A stretch of 45,222 bases of DNA from CAZRUA01 sp964603125 (lineage in GTDB: Bacteria; Bacteroidota; Bacteroidia; B-17B0; Aurantibacillaceae). The notes under the pieces are model-generated. The model was given only the letters and a program-made list of their open reading frames with translations, had not been told where the DNA came from and did no database searches. Position numbers and translations under genes: made by a program. Numbering within the stretch: the stretch's first letter is position 1; the number at the start of each line of letters is the position of its first letter. This document shows, piece after piece, positions 7,478 through 16,742 of this stretch. The DNA lies in contig CAZRUA010000016.1 of NCBI GenBank assembly GCA_964603125.1, forward strand, positions 1 through 45,222. The letters run 5' to 3'.

Positions 7478-10400
7478 CTAAAAAAATGCACGTATCTGTG
7501 CGCCGCCAATATGTATCATTTTATTTCCTTCTGATTTTCTACCATCATAAGTAAAACTAATTTGTAAATTGCTATTTAAGTTTTGTTGATATAGTAAATT
7601 CCATGTAATGTTTCTTCCAGGCTTAAGGGCATTAAGTAACTCAAATGCAACTGGTGTGTTCTCGCTATTGTTAAAACTAATATCAATGTAATCGGCTTTC
7701 AAATTCAAACTTCCTTTCGATAATTTATTATACTTCAGCTCCACTCCTATGTTATTTAAAACTGCCTTATCTGCAGCAAAATTATAATTGTTTTGTTTGT
7801 CGCTTCGTTTGTATAAACCGCTTATTCTAAAACTTGTATTTGGCTGAAAACTGAGCTTTGCCTCGGTTTCATAATAATCTATTTTATAATTTCTATTACT
7901 AAATAATTGCGCTTCACTCAATTTAGTGCCTTTAATTCCAGTACCAAAAATTGTCCAAGCTTTATTTATATTGTATCGTGCTCTCAGTTCATGCGTTTGT
8001 AAATAGCGTGTTTCAAAACCATTAGTAAGTAGCTGCTTGTTTTTATTGTCCTGAAAAGTATAATCAAATCCGCACACTTGACTACTTTGATTAAAAAACA
8101 AGGCTTGTCTAAATGTTGAGTTTACGTTAACCATATTTGAATCGTTTAAATTGAGTTCAAGCGGATTAAAAACCAAATCTGTGCTATTATATCTTTTGTT
8201 GTCCATTCGATAAACCGTTTGTGTTGCAAAACGAGCCATCAACTTTGCAAAGCCTTTCGCATCAGACTTTTTAAATACAGCTGGTTTAATATTTAAACTA
8301 AAATTAAACTGATTATGACCAGCCTTTACATAATTGTTAGTTGGGGTATATATCTTAATATAAATGGCTTGATCGGAGTATTGTGCAATTTCAAACTCAT
8401 TCAATTCCTTTATTCCATTTCCATTATAATCCCTCCAGAAATGTGTTCCTTGTCCTGTATTCACTTCAATAAAAGCATACTCACGTTTGGGTTCTAAACC
8501 ATAACCCGTTTCGTAAAAAATATTTGATTGAATAAATCCTTTAAATAACCTAGGCGAATATTCGAAACGGCTTAACAAAGTATTGTCGGCTTTTGCCGTG
8601 GTAATTAATGAGTCAATTATATTTAATTTACGATAAGTGATAGTTGTTTTTAAATAATGATTCCGCCATTTATTTACATTCATTGAAAAGCCAACATTTT
8701 GTGCCTTTGCCGAGTTACTTAGCTTGTTTAATTTAAGTGCCTTGTCTGTTCTTTCGCGATAAAATACTTTTATTGAAGTAGCTGTAGAATCAGCGTTGCT
8801 TGCCGATGCTTCCCAATCCCAAAAAGCATATGAGCGTGGCAATAACGAATCCTTTGCTGTGTAATTAAATCGATTGTTTTCAAACTCATCATTATACATA
8901 ATTTTAAGTTTTGAAATATTTTGAGATACAGTAGCTTTGTGTCGATAAAAAATAGTTCCAAAAGCATTGTTGTTCGAATTTAGTAATGAACCGACGTAGT
9001 GAAAATTTGTTTTTTTTAAATTAAATGCCTGATTAGTGCTTTGTTTAAAACCACTGTATGAACTACCCTCTTTAAAATGAGCAAAAGTATAATCCGATTT
9101 AACTTTAGTACCTAAAGTATAATTTAAACCTGAGAGAATAATGTGTTGATCATTAAAAACGCTATCTCGCGGCCTGTTCCAATCCCTGTCCATTTCAACA
9201 CTTCTGAAGCGTTCAATAGGTGTAAAATTCTTTTGCGTGTACTCATAATTGACATTGTAATTCAAAACATTAATTTTATTTTTATTCACCGAATCGTTTT
9301 TCGTTTTAAAATTTACCTTGCCATTATATAAGATTTTAGCCGCATTTGAGTTATCGTTTTTCGAATCGAATTTTGAAAAAGTATTTATGTCATTTTGCGA
9401 AAAGGCACCTTCTAATCTTATATTTTGGTTTTTATTTATTGCATAATCTAAACTTGATGTAAGTAACTTTTTTTGCTTTGGTGTGACAAGCAAAATAACA
9501 GGTTCATAGCTTCCTTGAGGAATTCCGGCAATTGGCTCAACCCAAACAAAAACCTTTCCGTTAGCTGTACTTTGTATTTGATTGTAATTCCCTTTCTTAT
9601 CTCCTACAAAACTGAACTTAACTCTATAGTTAATGCTATCTGGATTTGTTGAGTAAATAAAAATATCCTTATACAAAACTGAGTTAGCAATTGTATCCTG
9701 CTTTTGATAAAACACTTCCGTTGTGTTAAAATCAGCAATGCTTGCTCCGCTTGTACTTGCCGAACTTAATGTATCACCTATTAAACTTAACTTCAATTTA
9801 TCTTCACCACTTAAACTTTGCAATAAGCTTTTGTTTTTATTATCTTGTTCTTGATAAAAATTAAATCCAAGCTTAATCTTATCCGTTTTAAATTCTTCAC
9901 TCACATAAAATAAACTGCGGGCATAGTTTCTCTCCGAATACTGAAACTCAACTGTTATTCGCTTATCCTTGGTTATAATTTGTTTAGCAGTGAATGTTAT
10001 TTCAGATGTATTATAATCAACTACATATTCGTTTTCCTGACCACGAGTTAAAAGCTTACCATCAATGTAAACCTTTTCTGTTCCCGAAAGCATTATGATA
10101 AATAATTCCCCATCTGCACCTCTTAATCGATAAGGGCCCTGATTGTTTTCTATTCCTTGTATTACATTTCTTGCAAACCTACCCCGAGAAACCGCGGCGC
10201 TTGCCGTTGATGACAATTCAAACTTTTCCTTTGCATTTAAACTATCTTTATAAATGTTGTTTACAAATAAACCTTGTGTTCGCTTATAAAAATTCATGAA
10301 ATAACTATTGGGTCTGTTCAACTGAAAATCTCCCATAATTAGTTTTGTACTATTGTCGTTTAATTGGATATAAACTTTATCAAATTCTTGCAGTTGTTGT

Positions 10401-10984
10401 GTGTTACCATCAGGCTGAATAGGAATATTGTTGTCCGTTGCAGCTAAAGCTATCTCTATTTCGGGTGTTAATTTACCTGAGACTTGCAAATTTAAGTTAG
10501 AATTAATAACCACATCTTGATTATTACCAAATGATATTCCTCGCGAAACACTTCCATTCTTTACTAATCCATCATTCTGAAAAATGGAGTTTGAACCATT
10601 TGTGTTTGAATTATTATAACTAATAATAAACGGGTTGTTTAAAATAGCGTTTGACTTTTGCAACTGATTGATATCCTTGTGGTAATAATTTTTTGAGATG
10701 TTAAAATCAAAAACACGATAACTTAACGTTAATGTATCAACAAGGCTTTTATCCTTTCGAATTAAGCACGATTTTTCAAAATTAAACTCATATGCACTAA
10801 CCGAGATTAACCTACCATCCATTGATTTAAGAACAACACTGTTAGGCAAAATATTTAACGAATCAATTGTTAATGTATCCGAAACGAAAACGATTTTTTT
10901 TGTGCGTAAATTATTCGTTTGTCCCACAACATCAGTAAAGGAAAACAAAAACACTAAGCTTAATATATATATCAATCTTTGCAC
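7478..10984 (-). CDS. Large secreted protein, probable outer-membrane beta-barrel, function unknown
   Basis: GTG start followed by a signal peptide (residues 1-22, ending VVGQ). The rest alternates polar and aromatic residues in long beta-strand-like stretches and ends in RAFF, the aromatic C-terminus typical of outer-membrane barrels. A conserved-looking stretch near residues 160-240 contains LTPEIEIALAATDNN and IPIQPDGN and is followed by IMGDFQLNRP. Residues 852-863 read DYNGNGIKELNE, a good EF-hand-like calcium loop. I recall similar uncharacterised 1100-1200-aa proteins across Bacteroidota but cannot name a function; a role in surface assembly or motility is only a guess. Candidate -7 box TATATTTA on the minus strand at 11001-11008. 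ribE follows 24 bp downstream. Confidence 0.8.
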   Translation of the reverse strand: MQRLIYILSLVFLFSFTDVVGQTNNLRTKKIVFVSDTLTIDSLNILPNSVVLKSMDGRLISVSAYEFNFEKSCLIRKDKSLVDTLTLSYRVFDFNISKNYYHKDINQLQKSNAILNNPFIISYNNSNTNGSNSIFQNDGLVKNGSVSRGISFGNNQDVVINSNLNLQVSGKLTPEIEIALAATDNNIPIQPDGNTQQLQEFDKVYIQLNDNSTKLIMGDFQLNRPNSYFMNFYKRTQGLFVNNIYKDSLNAKEKFELSSTASAAVSRGRFARNVIQGIENNQGPYRLRGADGELFIIMLSGTEKVYIDGKLLTRGQENEYVVDYNTSEITFTAKQIITKDKRITVEFQYSERNYARSLFYVSEEFKTDKIKLGFNFYQEQDNKNKSLLQSLSGEDKLKLSLIGDTLSSASTSGASIADFNTTEVFYQKQDTIANSVLYKDIFIYSTNPDSINYRVKFSFVGDKKGNYNQIQSTANGKVFVWVEPIAGIPQGSYEPVILLVTPKQKKLLTSSLDYAINKNQNIRLEGAFSQNDINTFSKFDSKNDNSNAAKILYNGKVNFKTKNDSVNKNKINVLNYNVNYEYTQKNFTPIERFRSVEMDRDWNRPRDSVFNDQHIILSGLNYTLGTKVKSDYTFAHFKEGSSYSGFKQSTNQAFNLKKTNFHYVGSLLNSNNNAFGTIFYRHKATVSQNISKLKIMYNDEFENNRFNYTAKDSLLPRSYAFWDWEASASNADSTATSIKVFYRERTDKALKLNKLSNSAKAQNVGFSMNVNKWRNHYLKTTITYRKLNIIDSLITTAKADNTLLSRFEYSPRLFKGFIQSNIFYETGYGLEPKREYAFIEVNTGQGTHFWRDYNGNGIKELNEFEIAQYSDQAIYIKIYTPTNNYVKAGHNQFNFSLNIKPAVFKKSDAKGFAKLMARFATQTVYRMDNKRYNSTDLVFNPLELNLNDSNMVNVNSTFRQALFFNQSSQVCGFDYTFQDNKNKQLLTNGFETRYLQTHELRARYNINKAWTIFGTGIKGTKLSEAQLFSNRNYKIDYYETEAKLSFQPNTSFRISGLYKRSDKQNNYNFAADKAVLNNIGVELKYNKLSKGSLNLKADYIDISFNNSENTPVAFELLNALKPGRNITWNLLYQQNLNSNLQISFTYDGRKSEGNKMIHIGGAQIRAFF

Positions 10985-11019
10985 TAGGCTATAACGAAGT
11001 TAAATATACAAAATTGTTA

Positions 11020-11050
11020 AATGGCTTTGCTTTCTATTTACAAAGCCATT
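11020..11050. repeat. 10-bp inverted repeat in a divergent promoter region
   Basis: AATGGCTTTG (11020-11029) and its exact complement CAAAGCCATT (11041-11050) surround an 11-bp loop. It lies between the divergent starts at 10984 (minus) and 11072 (plus). The left arm contains TTTG (11026-11029), which sits 19 bp before a weak -7 box TTACTTTA (11049-11056) for the plus-strand gene. It could be an operator or an RNA hairpin. Confidence 0.5.
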
Positions 11051-11071
11051 ACTTTAGCATAAAATTTATTT

Positions 11072-11839
11072 ATGGCTAAAATTATTACCTACAACGTAAA
11101 TGGCATACGCGCCGCTATGGGCAAAGGATTAATCAATTGGATAGAAAGTACAAAACCCGACATACTATGTGTTCAGGAAATTAAAGCAAATCCTGATCAG
11201 GTTGGTGTATTTGAGTTTGAAGAATTAGGTTATCATCATTACTGGTATCCTGCACAAAAAAAAGGTTATAGCGGTGTAGCAATTTTTACAAAACAAAAAC
11301 CCGATAATGTTGTATATGGTTGCGGTATTAAAGAATATGACGATGAAGGACGCGTAATTAGAGCCGACTACGGAGATACAAGTGTTTTAAGTATTTATCA
11401 TCCTAGCGGAAGCAGCGGAGAAGATCGCCAAGCATTTAAAATGAAATGGTTAGATGATTTTTTAAATTATGTAAATGAATTAAAAAAAACGCGCCAAAAA
11501 CTTATACTTTGTGGTGATTATAATATTTGCCATAAAGCAATCGATATACATAATCCAAAATCAAACGCAAACACTTCAGGTTTTTTACCCGAAGAAAGAG
11601 CTTGGTTTGATAAATTTGTAGACCATGGATATGTGGATAGTTTCCGTCATTTTAATCAGGAACCTCATCAATATAGCTGGTGGAGTTACCGTGCAGGAGC
11701 AAGAGGCAAAAACTTAGGTTGGCGCATTGACTACAATATGGTTACTGAAAATTTAAAAGGTAATTTAAAAAGAGCAGTTATCTTACCAGATGCGATGCAC
11801 AGCGACCATTGCCCTGTTTTATTAGAAATTGATTTATAA
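11072..11839 (+). CDS. xth: Exodeoxyribonuclease III (AP endonuclease family)
   Basis: Cuts DNA 5' of abasic sites and removes 3' blocking groups in base-excision repair. Family motifs run in order: N-terminal IITYNVNGIRAA, catalytic Glu in LCVQEIKA, GYSGVAIF, GDYNICHKAIDIHNP, the loop YSWWSYRAGARGKNLGWRIDY and the C-terminal SDHCPVLLEI with the catalytic Asp-His. The 255-aa length is standard. It is monocistronic as far as can be seen; the next gene has its own promoter. Confidence 0.95.
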   Translation: MAKIITYNVNGIRAAMGKGLINWIESTKPDILCVQEIKANPDQVGVFEFEELGYHHYWYPAQKKGYSGVAIFTKQKPDNVVYGCGIKEYDDEGRVIRADYGDTSVLSIYHPSGSSGEDRQAFKMKWLDDFLNYVNELKKTRQKLILCGDYNICHKAIDIHNPKSNANTSGFLPEERAWFDKFVDHGYVDSFRHFNQEPHQYSWWSYRAGARGKNLGWRIDYNMVTENLKGNLKRAVILPDAMHSDHCPVLLEIDL

Positions 11840-11950
11840 ATTCATAGTAAACAGATAATCAATAACTTATAATTTAAACAGATTTAACAGATATTTTCAG
11901 TTTTTGGTCAAAAAAACGTGTAAATAAGTAGGTTTTATAAGATTTTTCGA

Positions 11951-11958
11951 TAAATTTG
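11951..11958 (+). promoter_or_regulatory. -7 box of the peptide-binding lipoprotein gene
   Basis: TAAATTTG is a perfect TAnnTTTG match. Transcription would start near 11962, giving a leader of about 85 nt. The -33 region is a weak TTTT only. This position excludes the upstream in-frame ATG at 11976 as a likely start, because the lipoprotein signal begins at 12048. Confidence 0.55.
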
Positions 11959-11992
11959 CCATCTACTTAGATTAAGTGAATTGTGTTTTAAG

Positions 11993-12010
11993 GTTGTTAA
12001 TTCTAACAAC
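11993..12010 (+). promoter_or_regulatory. Hairpin in the 5' leader of the peptide-binding lipoprotein gene
   Basis: GTTGTTA (11993-11999) and TAACAAC (12004-12010) form a perfect 7-bp stem with a 4-nt loop inside the predicted leader, about 37 nt before the start codon. Its role is unknown; it may stabilise the mRNA or tune translation. Confidence 0.4.
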
Positions 12011-12047
12011 TTTGAAATTCAACGCTTTAAACAAGAAAAATACATAT

Positions 12048-13808
12048 ATGAAAAAATTAATTTTAAGTATTTCAGTTGCTGCACTGCTTGTTTCATGCGG
12101 TCCGGATGCTAATGTGAAAACAAATGCTGAAGCTAAAGGTGGAGTATACTACGGTGGTGTGTTTAGAATGAATGAGGTTGAAAACTTTAAAAACCTTTAC
12201 CCACTTGCTATTGACGAGGTTATTTCACAACGAATTGCAAATCAAATTTATGAAGGCTTAGTAAAATTAAAACAAAGTGATTTAAGCGTAGTTCCTGCTG
12301 TAGCTTATAAATGGGAATCAAACGCTGATGCAAGTCAATGGACATTCCACTTACGTCCAGATGTTTACTTTCACGATGACGCTTGCTTTGCAGACGGAAA
12401 AGGAAGAAAAGTAACTGCACAAGACTTCAAAAATTGTTTTGATTTACTTTGTACTGAGAGTGGCGTAAACACTTCTTATAACATTAGTTTTAAAGACCGT
12501 GTTATTGGTGCAAACGCTTATTACGAATCAACTGTTGCTAAAAAACCATTAGCTGGCGGTGTTGAAGGCGTTAAAGCTCTTAATGATTCTACATTACAAA
12601 TTAATTTAACTCACTCTTTCTCAGGATTCCTAAACATTTTGGCTTTACCAGGTTGTTATGTTTATCCTAAAGAAGCTTTAGATAAATACGGTTTAGATAT
12701 GCGCAGCCACTGTGTTGGTACTGGACCATTTGCTGTAAAAACAATCAAGGAAAATGAGGTTGTTATTTTAGAACGTAATCCAAAATATTACATGATTGAT
12801 GAGTTTGGCAATCAATTACCTTACCTTGATATCGTGAAGTTCTCTTTCACGAAAGAAAAGAAATCAGAATTACAAGAGTTTCAAAAAGGTAACCTAGAAA
12901 TGATTTTCCGTTTACCAGTTGAAATGCACAAAGAAATTATGGGTAATTTACAAGATGCTAAATCGCACAACACATGGGAATACCAAAGTGTTTCGGCATT
13001 AGCAACTAACTATTACGCTATGTTTATTCCAAGTCAAGTATTCAACAAAAAAGAAGTTCGTTTAGCTTTAAATTATGCTATTGACCGTCAAAAAATTGTT
13101 GACTATACTTTAAATGGAAGTGGTGTACCAGGCTTTAATGGTATTATTCCTCCTGTTGAGGCGTTTGAGAAATCAGGTTTAGATTTTAAATCTATGAAAG
13201 GTTATTCTTATGACTTAGCAAAAGCAAAAGAATTATTAAAACAAGCTGGTTACCCTGATGGAAAAGGTCTTCCTGTAATTACTTTAACTATTAATGCTGG
13301 TGGAAATGAGCGTAATGGTTTAATTGCAGAAGCAATTCAATCAGATTTAAAAAAGAACTTAGGTGTTGAAATTAAAATTGATCCGATGCCATTTGCTGAA
13401 CAAATTGTAGCTTACCAAAGTGGTAAATTAGATTTTTGGCGTATGGGTTGGATTGCTGATTATCCAGATCCAGAAACTTTCTTAAACAATTTTTATGGTA
13501 AAAACGTACCAGCAAACCCTGCCGATAAAGCGTTTAACAATCCTTCTCGTTACAAAAATGCACAATTTGATTCAGTTTTCGCTGCCGCATTAACTGAAGT
13601 TGATATCACAAAACGTTTTGCATTGTATCAAAGAGCTGATCAAATTTTATTAGATGATGGTGCATTTATGCCAATTTTCTATGATGAAAATGAGAGATTG
13701 GTTCAATCATACGTTCGTAACTTCCCTGCTAATCCAATGGAATATCGTGATTTAACAAGCACTTATATTATTCCAGTTGATAAAAGAGCTAAAGAAGCTA
13801 AAAAATAA
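12048..13808 (+). CDS. Peptide ABC transporter substrate-binding lipoprotein (SBP family 5, OppA/DppA-like)
   Basis: I chose the ATG at 12048 because it opens directly onto a lipoprotein signal, MKKLILSISVAALLVSCG, with the lipobox LVSC (Cys at residue 17). An ATG 72 bp upstream would bury that signal. The mature part has the family 5 fold signature: YEGLVKL, PAVAYKWE, WTFHLRPDVYFHDD, VTAQDFKNCF, VGTGPFAVK, RLALNYAIDRQKIV and the late WRMGWIADYPDPETFLNNFYG. Family 5 proteins bind oligopeptides or related ligands and hand them to an inner-membrane ABC importer. No permease or ATPase gene is adjacent, so it must use one encoded elsewhere or have another role. A strong terminator follows. Confidence 0.9.
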   Translation: MKKLILSISVAALLVSCGPDANVKTNAEAKGGVYYGGVFRMNEVENFKNLYPLAIDEVISQRIANQIYEGLVKLKQSDLSVVPAVAYKWESNADASQWTFHLRPDVYFHDDACFADGKGRKVTAQDFKNCFDLLCTESGVNTSYNISFKDRVIGANAYYESTVAKKPLAGGVEGVKALNDSTLQINLTHSFSGFLNILALPGCYVYPKEALDKYGLDMRSHCVGTGPFAVKTIKENEVVILERNPKYYMIDEFGNQLPYLDIVKFSFTKEKKSELQEFQKGNLEMIFRLPVEMHKEIMGNLQDAKSHNTWEYQSVSALATNYYAMFIPSQVFNKKEVRLALNYAIDRQKIVDYTLNGSGVPGFNGIIPPVEAFEKSGLDFKSMKGYSYDLAKAKELLKQAGYPDGKGLPVITLTINAGGNERNGLIAEAIQSDLKKNLGVEIKIDPMPFAEQIVAYQSGKLDFWRMGWIADYPDPETFLNNFYGKNVPANPADKAFNNPSRYKNAQFDSVFAAALTEVDITKRFALYQRADQILLDDGAFMPIFYDENERLVQSYVRNFPANPMEYRDLTSTYIIPVDKRAKEAKK

Positions 13809-13824
13809 AATTCAATTCAAAATG

Positions 13825-13852
13825 AAGTCGGCTCAATTGGGCCGACTTTTTT
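13825..13852 (+). terminator. Rho-independent terminator after the peptide-binding lipoprotein gene
   Basis: AAGTCGGC (13825-13832) pairs with GCCGACTT (13841-13848) across an 8-nt loop, followed by a run of T to 13852. The next gene begins only 10 bp later. Confidence 0.85.
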
Positions 13853-13862
13853 ATTTCCCTTA

Positions 13863-14195
13863 ATGAAATATTTATTTTATATATCTATTATTATCTTATT
13901 CCTTTCTTGCAACAAAACAGTTGTTGTTAATGAACCTGCTGACTTAATAGATAAAGAAAAAATGGCTACTGTGCTTGCAAATCTTGCCATAGCCGAAGCT
14001 TCATATAATTTTGTTCCAACAAATGATCAGTTTAAAAGCGATTCCATAACAAAGTTTAATGTGTTTAAACAATCAAATATAACTCGTCAACAATTCCAAT
14101 CTAGCTTCGATTACTACTCAAAATTTCCAAAACAAATGAAAGAAATTTATGAAAAAAGCATGACGATAGTTAGCGAAAAAAAAATGGGGAAATAA
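13863..14195 (+). CDS. Small lipoprotein, DUF4296 family
   Basis: The 110-aa product starts with a lipoprotein signal, hydrophobic then FLSC at residues 13-16. The body matches the pattern I associate with DUF4296: ADLIDKEKMATVLANLAIAEA, then QSNITRQQFQSSFDYYSKFP and a helical end. The family is common in Bacteroidota and has no known function. The start sits just after a terminator, so it either has a promoter inside that hairpin region or depends on read-through. Family assignment is by memory of the pattern. Confidence 0.75.
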   Translation: MKYLFYISIIILFLSCNKTVVVNEPADLIDKEKMATVLANLAIAEASYNFVPTNDQFKSDSITKFNVFKQSNITRQQFQSSFDYYSKFPKQMKEIYEKSMTIVSEKKMGK

Positions 14196-14293
14196 TATCC
14201 AAACCCACTAAAATCCAATTATCGAGTAATTTTTTAGAATTTTGCCAGCTCTTTAATATTGCGTACCTTCACCCTTTAAACGTTTAATAATTT

Positions 14294-16732
14294 ATGTGGC
14301 AATACATTGCTAGAAACACACTGCGTCATCGCATACCAATTTTACTTGTATTAATTGCACTTACCGCTTTTATGGGCTATCATGCTCGTAAAGTAGAAAT
14401 TACCTATACCTTTGCCCGATTATTACCAAATAGCGACTCAACTGCAATAAATTATGACGCCTTTAAATCCAAATTCGGTCAGGATGGGAATATTTTAGTC
14501 ATTGGCTTAAACAAAAATAATATCGAAACTGTGCCCAACTTTAATGCATGGTTTGACTTAGGTGAAAAAATAAAAGGTTTAACTGGTATACAAGAAGTTG
14601 TGTCGGCCGCTCGCTTAAACGACTTAACTTATATTGACTCATTAGCAAAATTTGATTTTCATCGCCTTTATACCGATAAAGTAAAAACACAAGAGGAGTT
14701 AAACGAACGAATTGATAAGATATATAGCCTTAAGTTTTACGAGGGCATAGTATTTAACTCGAAAAGTAATGCTACTCTGATGGCAATCACTTTTAAGAAT
14801 AAAACTTTAAATACAAAAGATAGATTAGCCGTTACGGATTCTATTACTGATTTTGGAAAAGAGTTTACTAAAGTTACTGGTCTAGAACTTCACTATAGCG
14901 GATTACCTTATGTTAGAACTAACGTTGCACGTAAAATCCAATCGGAAACAACTTTCTTTTTAGGTTTAGCCATTTTAGTAACCGCTGTTTTATTATTTAT
15001 TTTCTTCCGAAATTTTTATTCTGTTTTATTCCCTTTAATTGTTGTAATATTTGGAGTTATATGGAGTGTTGGTATAATAGTTTTAATGGGTTACAAACTA
15101 ACTGCTCTAAGTGGTTTAATACCCCCACTGGTTATTGTAATTGGTGTTCCTAATTGTATATTACTCCTAAATAAATACCAAACGGAATATGCCCGCCATG
15201 GAAATCAAGTTAAAGCCTTACACACAGCGGTTGAACGTATTAGTGTTTCTTTATTCTTTGCCAACTTTACAACATCTATAGGTTTTGCTGTGTTTTGCGC
15301 TATCGACAATCAAATATTATTTGAATTTGGTTTAGTAGCTTCTATCAACGTTATGGCAACCTACATTATTTCTCTCTTACTTATTCCAATTATTTTTAGT
15401 TTTCTACCGCCGCCGTCAAACCGTCATTTAAAACATTTAGAAGGGAAAAGCTTACGCAAGATTTTAGGTAAAGTAGACTCTTGGACACAAAGTCACAGAA
15501 AACTAATTTACTTTACTGTTATTGGTTTGGTTGTAGTTTCGGTCATTGGCCTTTTGCAAATACGAGCGTTAGGTTATGTTGTAGATGATTTACCTAAAAA
15601 AGATCCTGTACTAACCGATTTAAGATATTTTGAAGGGAAATATGGCGGTGTGCTTCCATTTGAAATTGCTATAGATACCAAGGTTGAAAATGGCGTTTTT
15701 GCTAATGAAGCTAGCGTACTTTATAAAATTGATAGAGTTCAAAAATTAATTAAAAAAGATTCCATTTTCTCTCGCCCAGTTTCGCTGGTTGAAGGTGTTA
15801 AGTTTTTCTACCAAGCCTACAAAGGTGGGGAACCTAATAAATATAAACTTCCAAGTGTTGGTGATTTAAAACAAATGGCGGATAATATACAGTTCGATAA
15901 TAATCGAAAATCACAATTAACTGCTTTTATAGATAGTACAAAACGCTATGCTCGTATTAGCGTGCAAATGGCCGACGTTGGTTCTGTTCGAATAAAAGAA
16001 ATTCAAGCAAAGTTAAAGCCACGTATCGACAGCATTTTTAATTACGATGACGAAACAAAAACATGGGCTAAAGGTGTAAACCGAATAGATTTTCAAATTA
16101 CCGGAAATAGTATCATGTTCTTAAAAGGAAACGATTTCTTAATTGACAATTTAATTGAAAGTGTTGCCTTAGCTGTAATCATCATTGCCTTGTTAATGCT
16201 AACACTTTTTACATCATGGAGAATGATTTTAATTTCAACTATACCTAGTTTAGTTGCTCTTTTAATTACTGCTGGTTTAATGGGCTTTTTACATATTCCT
16301 TTAAAACCAAGTACAATACTAGTATTTAGTATTGCTTTTGGTATTAGTAGCGACGGTACCTTGTATTTCTTAACTAAATACCGCTTTGAAGTAAAGAAAA
16401 ATAAATTAAGTATTAAAGACGCTGTTTCGTTAACCATTAGCGAAACTGGTGTAAGTATGGTTTACACCGCTCTGGTTTTATTCTTTGGATTTGGAATGTT
16501 TAGTTTAAGTGGATTTGGCGGAACGCAAGCTCTTGGTGTGCTGCTTTCGTTTACTTTATTAATAGCTTATTGCAGCAATTTAATTTTGTTACCTGCATTC
16601 TTACTTTCGATGGAAAAAAATTTAGCCAAAAAAATGATGATGAGCGAACCTCTAATCGATGTTTTTGACGAAGAAGAAGATATTGATTTAGACAAACTGA
16701 GACTAGAAGGGGAAAACGAAAACAAGGATTAA
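14294..16732 (+). CDS. RND superfamily / MMPL-type membrane exporter
   Basis: A large inner-membrane protein with the RND two-fold layout. A first helix (about 13-31) is followed by a periplasmic domain (about 32-215), five helices (about 218-370), a cytoplasmic link, another helix (about 405-425), a second periplasmic domain (about 430-610) and five more helices (about 615-785). The second membrane block contains GISSDGTLYFLTKYRFE, the usual site of a proton-relay Asp. MMPL and patched-like proteins move lipids or other hydrophobic molecules using the proton gradient; the cargo here is unknown. The acidic cytoplasmic tail is rich in D, E and K. It ends 10 bp before the next gene and probably heads the operon running through pyk and pth. 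Confidence 0.88.
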   Translation: MWQYIARNTLRHRIPILLVLIALTAFMGYHARKVEITYTFARLLPNSDSTAINYDAFKSKFGQDGNILVIGLNKNNIETVPNFNAWFDLGEKIKGLTGIQEVVSAARLNDLTYIDSLAKFDFHRLYTDKVKTQEELNERIDKIYSLKFYEGIVFNSKSNATLMAITFKNKTLNTKDRLAVTDSITDFGKEFTKVTGLELHYSGLPYVRTNVARKIQSETTFFLGLAILVTAVLLFIFFRNFYSVLFPLIVVIFGVIWSVGIIVLMGYKLTALSGLIPPLVIVIGVPNCILLLNKYQTEYARHGNQVKALHTAVERISVSLFFANFTTSIGFAVFCAIDNQILFEFGLVASINVMATYIISLLLIPIIFSFLPPPSNRHLKHLEGKSLRKILGKVDSWTQSHRKLIYFTVIGLVVVSVIGLLQIRALGYVVDDLPKKDPVLTDLRYFEGKYGGVLPFEIAIDTKVENGVFANEASVLYKIDRVQKLIKKDSIFSRPVSLVEGVKFFYQAYKGGEPNKYKLPSVGDLKQMADNIQFDNNRKSQLTAFIDSTKRYARISVQMADVGSVRIKEIQAKLKPRIDSIFNYDDETKTWAKGVNRIDFQITGNSIMFLKGNDFLIDNLIESVALAVIIIALLMLTLFTSWRMILISTIPSLVALLITAGLMGFLHIPLKPSTILVFSIAFGISSDGTLYFLTKYRFEVKKNKLSIKDAVSLTISETGVSMVYTALVLFFGFGMFSLSGFGGTQALGVLLSFTLLIAYCSNLILLPAFLLSMEKNLAKKMMMSEPLIDVFDEEEDIDLDKLRLEGENENKD

Positions 16733-16742
16733 TAATTTAATA

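Noticed and set aside
11976..12047. Upstream in-frame ATG as start of the peptide-binding lipoprotein
   Set aside because: The extension would place 24 residues before a clear lipoprotein signal peptide, so 12048 is preferred.
16093..16437. A 114-codon minus-strand open frame inside the RND exporter gene
   Set aside because: Antisense shadow of conserved membrane helices in the real gene.
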